Of a stretch of DNA of 63,003 bases, positions 46,118-55,074 are shown piece by piece. The stretch lies in contig NZ_JACJSV010000017.1 in NCBI RefSeq assembly GCF_014698335.1, forward strand, positions 1 to 63,003, written 5' to 3'. Made by a program: the position numbers and the translations under genes. Origin of the DNA: Microcystis viridis FACHB-1342 (GTDB taxonomy: Bacteria > Cyanobacteriota > Cyanobacteriia > Cyanobacteriales > Microcystaceae). The notes beneath the pieces were generated by a model. It was not told the origin of the DNA, ran no database searches, and worked only from the letters and a program-made list of their open reading frames with translations. How positions within the stretch are numbered: the first letter of the stretch is position 1; each line of letters begins with the position of its first letter.

Positions 46118-47305
46118 TCACGATTTAGGTTTCTGCTTCTTTCCCGAAGGATTTTTCGCACCTGCCTTAACAGATTTACTCTGTTCTGGTCTTATGGTCG
46201 CTCTACAGACTGACACCGCAAGCCCTGCGGCCAAAATATTTTTACTGGCGTTAATATCTCGGTCATGGTGAGTCCCACAGCTTGGACAATCCCATTCTCG
46301 AACATTTAACGGCATTTTCTCAGCAATGTACCCGCAATTACTACACCTTTTAGAGCTAGGAAACCATCTATCTATTTCGATGTAATTTCTTCCGTACCAA
46401 CGGCATTTGTAGGCTAATTGTCTAGTTATTTCTCCCCAGCTTACATCAGATATTGCCTGAGATAATTTCGGGTTTTTGACCATATTCTTGACGGCTAAAT
46501 TCTCAACCACAATCGTTTGATTTTCACGAACTAATTGAGTGGTTAGCTTATGTAAATGGTCTTTTCTGTTATCAGTAATTTGGGCGTGAATTCTGGCTAC
46601 TTTGATTTTTGCCTTTTCCCGATTTTTTGACCCTTTCTGTTTTCTAGAAAGATTTTTTTGCGCTTTTCGCAGTCTCCGATAATGTTTCTTAAAATGCTTG
46701 GGATTAGATACTTTGTCACCATCGCTGGTAATCACAAGGCTACTAATTCCTAAGTCAATTCCAATGGCTTTATCTGTTACTGGTAAAGGCTTAATCGTTG
46801 GGTCATCAAATCTAATTGAGATATGCCAACGTCCAGAGGGATGTAGCCTGACTGTTACTGTACTTGGGTCACAGCTTTCTGGTATTTGTCTTGACCATCG
46901 AATAGGTAAAGGTTCTGTGCATTTGGCTAAATAGATTTGTTTGTCTTTAAATTTAAAAGCAGACTTAGTAAATTCGGCACTTCCTCCTTGATGTTTTTTC
47001 TTAAAGTTAGGATACTTAGTACGACCAGCAAAGAAGTTAGTGAAAGCTGTTTGTAAATGTCTTAACCCTTGTTGTAAAGGTACACAGCTAACTTCATTGA
47101 GAAAGTTTAATTCTTCTTGTTTTTTCCACTCGGTTAGCATTGAAGAAGTTTGAGCGTAGCCTACTCTTTCTTGTCTTTCATACCAAGCTTGTGTTCTGAC
47201 ATGGAGAGCTTTGTTGTAAACTAATCTTACACAGCCCAATGTGCGCCGCAATAGCGACTCTTGTTTTGGTGTGGGGTAAAATCGGTAAGAATAGGCTTTT
47301 TCCAT
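46118..47305 (-). CDS. tnpB: RNA-guided nuclease TnpB (OrfB, IS200/IS605 family), apparently intact
   Basis: 395 residues. N-terminal helix-turn-helix-like start (MEKAYSYRFYPTPKQESLLRR), RuvC residues D184 (IGIDLG), E268 (VVENL) and D348 (THHDRDINASKN), and a zinc finger C321/C324/C340/C343. All catalytic residues are present. No tnpA transposase is next to it, so the element can move only with a TnpA from elsewhere. The basic C-terminal tail (KNPSGKKQKPKS) is common. Inserted next to the cobB start. Confidence 0.95.
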   Translation of the reverse strand: MEKAYSYRFYPTPKQESLLRRTLGCVRLVYNKALHVRTQAWYERQERVGYAQTSSMLTEWKKQEELNFLNEVSCVPLQQGLRHLQTAFTNFFAGRTKYPNFKKKHQGGSAEFTKSAFKFKDKQIYLAKCTEPLPIRWSRQIPESCDPSTVTVRLHPSGRWHISIRFDDPTIKPLPVTDKAIGIDLGISSLVITSDGDKVSNPKHFKKHYRRLRKAQKNLSRKQKGSKNREKAKIKVARIHAQITDNRKDHLHKLTTQLVRENQTIVVENLAVKNMVKNPKLSQAISDVSWGEITRQLAYKCRWYGRNYIEIDRWFPSSKRCSNCGYIAEKMPLNVREWDCPSCGTHHDRDINASKNILAAGLAVSVCRATIRPEQSKSVKAGAKNPSGKKQKPKS

Positions 47306-47386
47306 GTCTCACATTTTAGCATATATCGTGTAAATGTGCTAATATTTGACGGTAAAGCCGTCGTAGAACGACGGGGTTTCAGACCC
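47306..47386 (-). mobile_element. Left end of the TnpB element
   Basis: Upstream of tnpB, the inverted repeat CCCCGTCGTTC / GAACGACGGGG-like (plus strand GTCGTAGAACGACGGGG, 47359-47375) and the palindromic GACGGTAAAGCCGTC (47348-47362) look like the imperfect hairpin recognised by HUH transposases. The left boundary is near 47386. Confidence 0.5.
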
Positions 47387-47396
47387 AAAATTTTCG

Positions 47397-48773
47397 ATGA
47401 TCATCGCAGGAGAAAGAAGCGGAGTCGGTAAAACTACGATTACTCTGGCAATCTTGGCCTATTTAATCAGTCGTGGCGATCGAGTGCAATCTTTTAAAGT
47501 CGGGCCCGATTATATCGATCCCATGTTCCATACTCATTTTACTGGTCGCCCCTGTCGCAATCTCGATCCGGTTTTAACTTCTGAAGACTATGTAAAAACC
47601 TGTTTTGCCCAACATTGTCAAAATGTCGATTATGCTCTGATTGAAGGGGTAATGGGGCTATTTGATGGTATTCAATTAAGCGATACTCAATTTCCCGATT
47701 ATGCCAGCACCGCCCATATTGCCCGTATTTTAGGGCTTCCTCTGCTGTTGGTTATCGATTGTAGTCGTTTATCTACCTCTGTCGCCGCTATTGTCCGCGG
47801 TTATCAATCTTTAGACAAAAATCTCCATCTGGCCGGCGTTATCCTCAATCGGGTTGGTAGCGATCGCCACCTGCAATTACTGCAAACCGTCCTAGAATCC
47901 ATCAATATGCCCATTGTCGGGGTTTTGCGTCGTCAAGATTCCCTGACAATTCCCGAGCGCCATCTAGGATTAGTTCCCAGGGATGAACTAGGAGAAATCA
48001 GGCAACTGCAAGATCAACTGGCTTCTATTGCCCAAAACTGCTTTAATTGGGACATTCTCTTGCCTTTACTGACTATTTCTCCCCAAGAGAACCCGAAAAA
48101 TCCCCCAAGAGCAAATAAGCTTTTTCCCCCTATCCGTATCGGTATTGCCAGAGATAAGGCTTTTAACTTTTATTACCCCGATAATCTCGATATTTTAGCC
48201 AATTTAGGCGCGGAATTAATCTTTTGGAGTCCCCTGCAAGGAGCAAATTTGCCCGAAAACCTGCAAGGATTGTACTTTGGTGGCGGTTTTCCCGAAATCT
48301 TTGCCCCGGAATTAGCCGCTAACACCCCCGTCTTAACTCAGGTGAGAAAAGCGATCGCATCTGGAATGCCCACCTACGCCGAATGTGGCGGATTAATGTA
48401 TTTATGTGACAAAATAGTTGATTTTGAGCAAAAAAATCATTTTATGTTGCAAATAATCCCCCAATCTGCTATAATGTCTCCGAAGTTAACCCTAGGTTAT
48501 CGACAAGCCATCGCCCAACAGGAGACGATCCTGCTCAAAGCAGGTCAACCAGTGCGCGGGCATGAATTCCATCGCTCCCAATTAAGCGGGGTGAGCGACG
48601 CACCGATTTATCAACTGCAAGCATTCCCCAAAAGTGACATCAATGGCGAAGGGTGGCAAGGTAAGAATCTGCACGCTTCCTATCTCCACCTACATTTTGG
48701 GGCTAATCTGGGCCTGCCAAAAAAATTCTTAGCTGCCGGCCTTGATTTTTTCCGAACAGCTGCGTTAAGCTGA
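47397..48773 (+). CDS. cobB: Cobyrinate a,c-diamide synthase
   Basis: 458 residues: P-loop AGERSGVGKTTITL, VGPDYIDPMFH, EGVMGLFDG, and a C-terminal glutamine amidotransferase domain with YFGGGFPE, AECGG (nucleophile Cys) and HEFHRS / HLHFG. It amidates cobyrinate in cobalamin (pseudo-B12) synthesis. The usual first one to three residues before IIAGERS are missing: the TnpB element ends about ten bases before the ATG, and no ribosome site is visible, so expression may have changed. Confidence 0.93.
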   Translation: MIIAGERSGVGKTTITLAILAYLISRGDRVQSFKVGPDYIDPMFHTHFTGRPCRNLDPVLTSEDYVKTCFAQHCQNVDYALIEGVMGLFDGIQLSDTQFPDYASTAHIARILGLPLLLVIDCSRLSTSVAAIVRGYQSLDKNLHLAGVILNRVGSDRHLQLLQTVLESINMPIVGVLRRQDSLTIPERHLGLVPRDELGEIRQLQDQLASIAQNCFNWDILLPLLTISPQENPKNPPRANKLFPPIRIGIARDKAFNFYYPDNLDILANLGAELIFWSPLQGANLPENLQGLYFGGGFPEIFAPELAANTPVLTQVRKAIASGMPTYAECGGLMYLCDKIVDFEQKNHFMLQIIPQSAIMSPKLTLGYRQAIAQQETILLKAGQPVRGHEFHRSQLSGVSDAPIYQLQAFPKSDINGEGWQGKNLHASYLHLHFGANLGLPKKFLAAGLDFFRTAALS

Positions 48774-48825
48774 TTACAGACAAATTTGATAATCAATCCG
48801 TTAAGGGATACAGGAGGTGATGTCG

Positions 48826-48897
48826 ATGGTAGAAAGTAGTAAAAGCATGGGTCTCCTAATCGACAATAGCCGGCTGTGCGCCGGGGCTGTTCTCTAG
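48826..48897 (+). CDS. Possible 23-residue leader peptide
   Basis: ATG preceded at the right distance by AGGAGGTGAT, an almost perfect match to the 16S 3' end and unusually strong for a cyanobacterium. Peptide MVESSKSMGLLIDNSRLCAG + AVL. It ends inside hairpin H1. AGGAG (48812-48816) can pair with CTCCT (48853-48857), which would hide the ribosome site. No similarity recognised; could be chance. Confidence 0.3.
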   Translation: MVESSKSMGLLIDNSRLCAGAVL

Positions 48898-48975
48898 ACC
48901 CCCACGTCTAAACAAGATTTAGACTAGCTGGAGTTCCTTCCGGCAGTCTGGTGTCGATTCCGATGACCCGCTACA

Positions 48976-49015
48976 CCGCCCTTACCGAGCAATTGGTGAG
49001 GGCGGATAGTTTTTC
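48976..49015 (+). terminator. Intrinsic terminator
   Basis: CCGCCCTTACC (48976-48986), loop of eight, GGTGAGGGCGG (48995-49005): eleven pairs with one wobble, then ATAGTTTTT. Ends the plus-strand transcript of cobB and/or the structured RNA. Confidence 0.85.
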
Positions 49016-49045
49016 AGGGTTTCTCGTCATCTCTTCACTTTAACT

Positions 49046-49432
49046 CTACGGGCGCAAACTAACCCAGCGCCGCTTCTGGTTGGGGGACACCGTTTTAACG
49101 CCTGTCACCGAGATAATATCATTGGCCAAATTGTCCGCCATCATGGGAATTAATCGATTTATATTATTTCTATAAGCTTTTGTCCAGAATTCGGAGAGTT
49201 TCTCTCGCGCCTCCTCATTGACGTAGATAGTTTTATCTGGCGTAATCAATACCATTGCCACGTGACCGGAGTTTTCCGTGATGGCAAAGACAAACTGATC
49301 CCGGTCGGACTTGAGGCCTTTGTACCAGTAGTCTAGGTGTTCTTCTAATTCGTATTCATAAAGAGCGCGTTCCATCTTGCCATCTTCTAGCAAGGCTTTA
49401 CGCAGTGTATTGGCTATCTTTCTTTTTTTCAT
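49046..49432 (-). CDS. Conserved cyanobacterial protein of unknown function
   Basis: 128 residues, soluble, charged. It starts MKKRKIANTLRKALLEDGKMERALYEYELEEHL-like (basic then acidic helices), with a central beta part (FVFAITENSGHVAMVLITPDKTIYV) and a basic C-terminal tail (SPNQKRRWVSLRP). No known family or catalytic motif. Codon use and AT content look like those of its neighbours, so it is likely a real resident gene. Confidence 0.65.
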   Translation of the reverse strand: MKKRKIANTLRKALLEDGKMERALYEYELEEHLDYWYKGLKSDRDQFVFAITENSGHVAMVLITPDKTIYVNEEAREKLSEFWTKAYRNNINRLIPMMADNLANDIISVTGVKTVSPNQKRRWVSLRP

Positions 49433-49741
49433 GGTTTTGTCTCTGTTTTTATCGGCGTTAAGTTTTGCCCATTAGACATCACTCCATATTAAGAGTGCCA
49501 CTACAGAAATCATCAATTAACCTGACGACAACTCAGTTCAGTCGTCGTTATCAAAATTACAGAACCTTGCCCGACTCGTCTAAATGAGGCTGTTATTTGA
49601 GATTAAGTCTTCTCTCTGTAAGGATTTTAACCTACTTTAGTTTTTGTTTAAGTACCGTTAGGATCAACAGGGTGGCCACTTTGTCAACTGGTCAAGGGAA
49701 AAAAAATGAGATCGCATCTTTCCCTAAGTAATTAAATTGTG

Positions 49742-49747
49742 TATAAT
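49742..49747 (+). promoter_or_regulatory. -10 box of the porin gene
   Basis: TATAAT preceded by GTG (extended -10 like), 75 bases before the porin ATG. The -35 region is poor. Confidence 0.5.
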
Positions 49748-49821
49748 GGCAAAAGAATAGAAAGGCTATATGCGTCGTCAAACTGTGTAGTCAACCTATA
49801 AGGTGTGAGGAAAAAACCATC

Positions 49822-51681
49822 ATGTTAAGAATGTTCTGGAAATCATTGCTGGTTAGCCCAGCGATTTTAGGGGCTACCCTAGTAGCTTCCGCTAATGCTA
49901 GTAGCTTCGATCCCGTCAAATCTACCAGTGTTTCTACCGAATTTAACAATCTAGAAATCGCTCAAGTTCAGAACACCGGTGCAGGAACTGGCGAACTACT
50001 CAATCAGATCGAACAGTACGGTAACGAAGGACAGTCCGTACCCGTGGAAGGCAATACCATCGATCAAGTCACCAGCGTTAACCAACTGCGGGATGTTTCC
50101 CCCACCGCTTGGGCCTATGAAGCCCTAAGAAGCCTTGTGGAGCGCTATGGTTGTATTGTTGGTTATCCCGATCGCACCTTCCGGGGTGACCGAGCTTTAA
50201 CCCGTTGGGAGTTTGCGGCTGGTTTAAACGCTTGCTTAAACGTGATGGAACGTTTAATTCAAGATGGTGTCAACGTCCTCAAGGAAGACTTAGACGCTCT
50301 CAAGCGCTTGATGGACGAGTTCCAAGCTGAATTAGCAGCCTTGGGAGCTAGAGTTGATAACTTAGAAAGCCGGGTGTCTTTCCTCGAAAATAATCAATTC
50401 TCCACCACCACCAAATTAGCTGGGGAAGTCATCTTCGCTGTCACCGATACGGTTGGTGCTGGTAGCCCCGCATCCCAGGCCGCCATGCAATACCGCGCTC
50501 GTTTAGTTTTAAACACGAGCTTCACCGGTCAGGACGTACTGAAAACTCGTTTAGTGGCGGGTAGTGCCACTCCCTTCGGATTTGATTACAAATCGACCAC
50601 CACACTACAAAATGGTGATCCCGCTTCCGTCAGATTCGATAATCTGCAAAGCCCTTCCCTATTCCAAACTTGGACCGCTACGGGTAACGGTAGCGATGTG
50701 GTTCTCGACTGGTTGGCCTACTACACCCCGATTGACTTAGGTTATTTTGGTCGCTTCAATACCTATGTTGCCGCTTGGGGCGGTATTTGGAATGACTTCG
50801 TTCCCACCACTAATCCCTTCTTTGAAGACTTCGACGGTGGTAATGGTGCGCTATCTACCTTCGCTTCTGAAAACCCCATCTATCGTATCGGTGGTGGTTC
50901 TGGGGCTGGTGTTAGCCTACAGTTAGGCTTCCTCCAAAGCATTGTCGGTCCGACCTCCCTATCCTTGGGTTACTTAGCCGGTGGTGGTGGCTCTAGTTCT
51001 GCGGCCAATCCTAACCCGGGTAATGGTCTCTTTAACGGAGATTACGCCGCTTTAGCACAGATTAACGCTAACCTCTTTAACTTCCTCAACGTCGGCTTCA
51101 CCTACGTTAATGCCTACCAAGGTGCCGATACCGCCATCTTCGGTAACGGTGGTTCCTTCGGTGTGACGGGAAGTTCCGCCGCTAACCTTTCCCAAACTCA
51201 GTTAAATACCCTGCTCAACGTCAACGGCAACCCTCCTGGAGACGTAACCCTACAGGATGAAGTCGGTTTCTTCAACTTCGGAGCCAAAGTATCCAATAGC
51301 TACGGTTTAACCGGTGCGGTAGATATTGGTTTCGCCAGCTTGAGTGCCTTCGGTTCCTACTCCACCGTGCGCTTACTCGGTCTCGGTGATGCGGAAGTGT
51401 GGACCTACGGTGCTGGTATTGCCTTCCCCGACTTAGGTAAAGAAGGAAATATCTTGGGTCTGTTTGCTGGTGCGCAGCCCTACATTGGTCACTTAAGCTT
51501 CCGGGAAATAGGTCTGAAAGTATCTAACATTGTTCCCTACCACGTTGAATTGTTCTACAAGTACCAAGTCACCGACAATATTTCTATCACCCCTGGTGTC
51601 ATCTGGATTTCTGCACCTGAACAGTTCAAAGGCACTGGTAACGAGTGGATTGGCACCCTTCGCGGAACCTTTACCTTCTAG
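49822..51681 (+). CDS. SLH-domain outer-membrane porin (iron-uptake porin / SomA type)
   Basis: 619 residues. Signal peptide (about 1-26, ending in VASANASS). SLH domain (about 88-150: LRDVSPTAWAYEALRSLVERYG, YPDRTFRGDRALTRWEFAAGL) that binds the pyruvylated wall polymer. Coiled coil (ALKRLMDEFQAELAALGARV). Long beta-barrel of the OprB type, ending in Phe (GTLRGTFTF), as expected for outer-membrane assembly. Major porin for small solutes and inorganic ions. Codon use is strongly biased, suggesting high expression. Confidence 0.92.
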   Translation: MLRMFWKSLLVSPAILGATLVASANASSFDPVKSTSVSTEFNNLEIAQVQNTGAGTGELLNQIEQYGNEGQSVPVEGNTIDQVTSVNQLRDVSPTAWAYEALRSLVERYGCIVGYPDRTFRGDRALTRWEFAAGLNACLNVMERLIQDGVNVLKEDLDALKRLMDEFQAELAALGARVDNLESRVSFLENNQFSTTTKLAGEVIFAVTDTVGAGSPASQAAMQYRARLVLNTSFTGQDVLKTRLVAGSATPFGFDYKSTTTLQNGDPASVRFDNLQSPSLFQTWTATGNGSDVVLDWLAYYTPIDLGYFGRFNTYVAAWGGIWNDFVPTTNPFFEDFDGGNGALSTFASENPIYRIGGGSGAGVSLQLGFLQSIVGPTSLSLGYLAGGGGSSSAANPNPGNGLFNGDYAALAQINANLFNFLNVGFTYVNAYQGADTAIFGNGGSFGVTGSSAANLSQTQLNTLLNVNGNPPGDVTLQDEVGFFNFGAKVSNSYGLTGAVDIGFASLSAFGSYSTVRLLGLGDAEVWTYGAGIAFPDLGKEGNILGLFAGAQPYIGHLSFREIGLKVSNIVPYHVELFYKYQVTDNISITPGVIWISAPEQFKGTGNEWIGTLRGTFTF

Positions 51682-51701
51682 GATTTCCTAAATTAAACCC
51701 G

Positions 51702-51730
51702 AAACCCCACCCATGGTGGGGTTTTGTTTT
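51702..51730 (+). terminator. Intrinsic terminator of the porin gene
   Basis: AAACCCCACC, loop CAT, GGTGGGGTTT, then TGTTTT. Ten perfect pairs, 20 bases after the stop. Confidence 0.9.
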
Positions 51731-51737
51731 AGGCAAA

Positions 51738-52457
51738 TAAGGGACTTCCAGAGAATAAAATACCCAACAAAAAAATAGAATAGAAAAGTGTTTTTTTGAA
51801 AAAGTAATTATTTTTGTCTAGGAAAACAAAGAGTCTTCCATTACAACCTATTTTTCCGAAAAAATAGGCAGCATAAACTTTTATACTTCCGAGCTTTTTC
51901 GAGTATAAAAAGGACAAGTTAAAGAATCAAAGACAGTTTTTAGCCAACCATCTTAGTTAAATACAAACCAGGTCTTATCATAATAGATATCAATAAACCA
52001 TTGGCCCAAATTGGGAAAGTCTTGATTCGTTAATTCTGGGAGACGTTCGATTTTTTCTTCAATTTTTTCCCTGGCTTTTTTAGCAAGCTTTACTCCTTTT
52101 TGTAAATTTCATTAATCAACTTAACAATCGGGTGTTTTCCTTTTCAAGTCATAGTTTGGGCGAATTTCAAGGCTGTTTCGATTTCATCTAAAATACTCCC
52201 ATTCCAATGGTTTTCTAGCCCAATTCTAAGACTGTTTGTGCCATGAATCTTCTTTTAGTTACATCTTTTAATTGAAGTGCAGTTTCACTGAGCAATTTCT
52301 TGAGGGAATCAGTTAATTCCATATACACTTCAAAGGAAAAACTTGATTAATAATGTACAGGATTAATTCTACTACAAAATCGGGAAGGAGGGGGCAATCA
52401 TCGACCCCTCCCTCTCACACTCCGAGAATGAATAGTTTATTTTTTGGAAGTCCCTTA
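51738..52457 (-). mobile_element. Internally deleted ISAzo13-family element with both ends
   Basis: 720 bases bounded by TAAGGGACTTCCAGAGAATA (51738) and, inverted, TAAGGGACTTCCAAAAAATA (ending 52457). The inside holds only the two ends of a transposase gene on the minus strand plus AT-rich sequence. A C-rich hairpin (GGAGGGGGC ... CCCCTCC, 52387-52412) lies near the right end. Confidence 0.75.
51953..52322 (-). pseudogene. ISAzo13-family transposase remnant
   Basis: The ATG at 52322 reads MELTDSLKKLLSETALQLKD and ends VLELG then a stop. The next part, in another frame, reads NHWNGSILDEIETALKF, AQTMT, a TGA where Trp is expected, KGKHPIVKLINEIYKK, then a frameshift and the final TWFVFN. The first piece matches the start and the second the C-terminus of ISAzo13 transposases. 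The catalytic middle (several hundred residues) is gone. Confidence 0.7.
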
Positions 52458-52462
52458 ACTGG

Positions 52463-53371
52463 TTACTTTTGACTTGATTGCGGGCCGATTTGGGGCAAAT
52501 GCAAAGCCGGATCCTGCGCTGTCCAACCGACGGGAGTATCTAAGCGCACCTCAAAATGAAGATGGGGGGGAATAATATCTGGTTGTCCGGTGGTGCCAAC
52601 CGCACCGATAACGTCTCCTGCTCGTACCCTTTGGTCAATTTTAACTGTAACCCTGCTTAAATGGGCATAACGGGTCTGCCGGCGACCTAAATGATTAATT
52701 ACTACCAAATTACCATAGGCCCCCTCCTGACCCACATAAATCACTAGACCATCCTCGGCGGCTAGAACTGGTGTACCAACATCTGCGAGAAGATCAACAC
52801 CACTATGAAAGAGATTTTTCTGTTCCGTGGGGCTTTTTTGCCAACCGTAGGCTAATCCGACAGTGCTGGCCAAGGGTAAGGGATAAGAACTTAATCCAGT
52901 ATAATCCGATCGCTTGCTGGCGGCGGACCAATTGGTGCCGGGGATAAAAACTATTGTCGGCCGGCGACCACAACCGTTAAGCTCAAAGAGTATATCTGCA
53001 CGAATACCATAGGCTGCTTCTAAATCGCGCCAAGTGGAACCCCGGGGTGCTTCGATGCGAATGCCGTTCATCGGGGGAATGAAGATTTCTTTCCCCACCG
53101 GGGCCAAACCATTTTTGAGAATAGTCGGATTGAGTTTAATTATCGTTGCCGGGATGAGAGCGTATTTTTCGGCGATGGAGGCGATCGTTTCTCCCGCTTG
53201 GATTTTATGGCGTTGTAACCTTGATAAAATCGGCAGGGGACAAACATTATCAGACCCTTGGGCAAAAATTAATTTTTGATTTAAGCCCAAAAAACCTAGA
53301 CAAAAAAACAAAATTGTGCTAGTCAAACTGAGCCAAATTTTCTCACTTTTGATTCTCCGACCCATGACCAT
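52463..53371 (-). CDS. LysM / M23 family metallopeptidase-like protein
   Basis: 302 residues. N-terminal signal or anchor (WLSLTSTILFFCLGFLGL). LysM domain (HKIQAGETIASIAEKYALIPATI, about 55-100), a second LysM-like stretch (about 108-135). C-terminal lysostaphin-type M23 domain with FHSGVDLLAD, YGNLVVINHLG, YAHL and HLHFEV, which carry the zinc ligands. It should cut or help remodel peptidoglycan. Confidence 0.92.
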   Translation of the reverse strand: MVMGRRIKSEKIWLSLTSTILFFCLGFLGLNQKLIFAQGSDNVCPLPILSRLQRHKIQAGETIASIAEKYALIPATIIKLNPTILKNGLAPVGKEIFIPPMNGIRIEAPRGSTWRDLEAAYGIRADILFELNGCGRRPTIVFIPGTNWSAASKRSDYTGLSSYPLPLASTVGLAYGWQKSPTEQKNLFHSGVDLLADVGTPVLAAEDGLVIYVGQEGAYGNLVVINHLGRRQTRYAHLSRVTVKIDQRVRAGDVIGAVGTTGQPDIIPPHLHFEVRLDTPVGWTAQDPALHLPQIGPQSSQK

Positions 53372-53391
53372 AAAAAAAGCGATATCTATAA

Positions 53392-54690
53392 TTACAAAAC
53401 CCGGAGAATACTGGGAATACTGTCAATAGCTTCTAAAGAGTCTATTGCCACTAAAGCATTGCGGAAATTGCCCTCGCGTACATCGTGGGTGACAACGACA
53501 ATTTCGGCTAAATCACCCCTAATCCCAATTTGTACCACGGATTCTAGACTAACCCCATGGTCGCCGAAAGCCATACCTAAATGACCGATTACCCCCGGCA
53601 CATCGCGACAGAGAAAACGAGCATAAAAACGGGTCGATAACGACTCCATGGGGGCGATTTGACAATAATGCTGGTGAATACAGCTTAAAAGCGGGTCAAG
53701 TTCCTTGGTTTTGCCACTACTTTTTAAAATTCCGACGATATTCATCACATCCGATACTACTGCACTGGCCGTCGGTCCGCCACCCGCACCTGGCCCATAA
53801 AACATCACTTGTCCCAAGGGTTCCCCCTCGACCAGAATAGCGTTATAGACTCCGTTAGCATTAGCGAGGGGATGGATTTTCGGTACTAGGGTCGGATGAA
53901 CCCGCAACTCTAGAGTATCGGAATCTTCCTTAACCGTATCTTTCGCAATCGCTAATAATTTAATCACAAATCCCAGTCTATCAGCGTAGGCGATATCGAC
54001 GGCGCTAACTTGCCGGATACCTTCACAGTAAACATCTTCTCGTTTTACCCGACCTCCAAAACCCAGAGAGGCTAAAATAGCGATTTTATCGGCTGCATCG
54101 AATCCATCCACGTCCGCAGTGGGATCCGCTTCCGCATAGCCTAATTCCTGAGCTTTGGCCAGAACTTCGCTAAAATCTGCCCCTTTTTGGCTCATTTCCG
54201 TGAGAATATAGTTAGTTGTGCCGTTGACAATTCCCATGATGCTGCTGATGCGATTAGCGCCGAGGGATTGTTTCAAGGGTTTAATGACGGGAATTCCACC
54301 ACCCACGGCCGCTTCTAGGAGGACATAAACCCCCTTTTCGTTAGCTTTGGCGTAGATTTCATCACCAAAACGGGCAATAACCGCCTTATTTGCCGTAACA
54401 ACGTGCTTTCCCGATGCGATTGCCTTGAGAATTAAAGAGCGTGCTGGTTCCAAACCCCCCAATAATTCGACAATAATATCAATTTCGGGGTCAGTAACGA
54501 TCGATTCTAGGTCAGTGGTCAAAAGATGGGGAGAAAGCTCGATTTCTCTCGGTTTATCTAGGGTTCTAACTCCCACTCGTCCAATGGTAATCTCTTTGAG
54601 TACGGGATGACGACCAAAAGGATCGAGGAGGATTTTCGCTGTTCCCGTCCCCACAACCCCGAAACCGAGTAAACCAATCTTAAAGGTCAC
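53392..54690 (-). CDS. hom: Homoserine dehydrogenase
   Basis: 432 residues from the GTG at 54690, which has AGGAG at a good distance and gives the family start TFKIGLLGFGVVGTG. The frame stays open to an ATG at 54852, but the extra 54 residues are unrelated to the family. NAD(P) site, TANKAVIARFG, GGGIPVIKPL, GYAEADPTADVDG, and a C-terminal ACT domain for feedback control. Makes homoserine for Thr and Met synthesis. Confidence 0.95.
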   Translation of the reverse strand: MTFKIGLLGFGVVGTGTAKILLDPFGRHPVLKEITIGRVGVRTLDKPREIELSPHLLTTDLESIVTDPEIDIIVELLGGLEPARSLILKAIASGKHVVTANKAVIARFGDEIYAKANEKGVYVLLEAAVGGGIPVIKPLKQSLGANRISSIMGIVNGTTNYILTEMSQKGADFSEVLAKAQELGYAEADPTADVDGFDAADKIAILASLGFGGRVKREDVYCEGIRQVSAVDIAYADRLGFVIKLLAIAKDTVKEDSDTLELRVHPTLVPKIHPLANANGVYNAILVEGEPLGQVMFYGPGAGGGPTASAVVSDVMNIVGILKSSGKTKELDPLLSCIHQHYCQIAPMESLSTRFYARFLCRDVPGVIGHLGMAFGDHGVSLESVVQIGIRGDLAEIVVVTHDVREGNFRNALVAIDSLEAIDSIPSILRVL

Positions 54691-55074
54691 GCTTTTATCT
54701 CCTGCTAGTCCGACGCAAAAAATACTAATGGCCAAGCTGTCGCCATTGTCGATTCTATCATTACAAGGTCTTTGTCTGTGGGGTGTGCTTTTCCTTGCGT
54801 TCAAAGCCTGAGGATGATCAATGTGCAGTATTTTTGTATTAAAATCAAGCAAATCTCGATCGCATTTAAACGCTTACCCTGTAATTGTGATTGATTTTAT
54901 TGACCGATATAGATATTCGGCAATGTGAGTAACATTTTTGATCATAACTCTAATTTATGATGACAATAATTCTCTATCTAGTTGATATTTTTGAACAAAT
55001 CAATCGACTCTCTCTGAGCAAAGAGCTATGTTAGCATGATTAGTTAGGGTAATTTGAATCAACTGCACGAGCAA
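54691..55074. other. Intergenic region upstream of homoserine dehydrogenase
   Basis: About 380 AT-rich bases with no gene or clear signal. Confidence 0.3.

Larger units (their letters stand above)
48800..49015 (+). ncRNA. Candidate structured RNA with terminator
   Basis: Consecutive hairpins on the plus strand. H1 48849-48901 (GGGTCT/AGACCC closing AATAGCC ... GGCTGTT). H2 48906-48924 (GTCTAAA, CAAGA, TTTAGAC, perfect). H3 48927-48944 (GCTGGA/TCCGGC). Then a strong terminator. A 23-codon frame starts within it. I do not recognise it as tmRNA, RNase P RNA, SRP RNA or 6S RNA. No promoter is clear, so it may be a 3' UTR product of cobB or a separate sRNA. Confidence 0.5.

Noticed and set aside
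48800-49015. Structured RNA as 6S RNA, tmRNA or SRP RNA
   Set aside because: No single long hairpin with bubble, no tag-peptide frame, no GGAA tetraloop helix; kept only as unassigned.
51729-51917. 62-codon hydrophobic minus-strand frame
   Set aside because: Lies in the end of the deleted ISAzo13-type element; its last codons are the terminal repeat.
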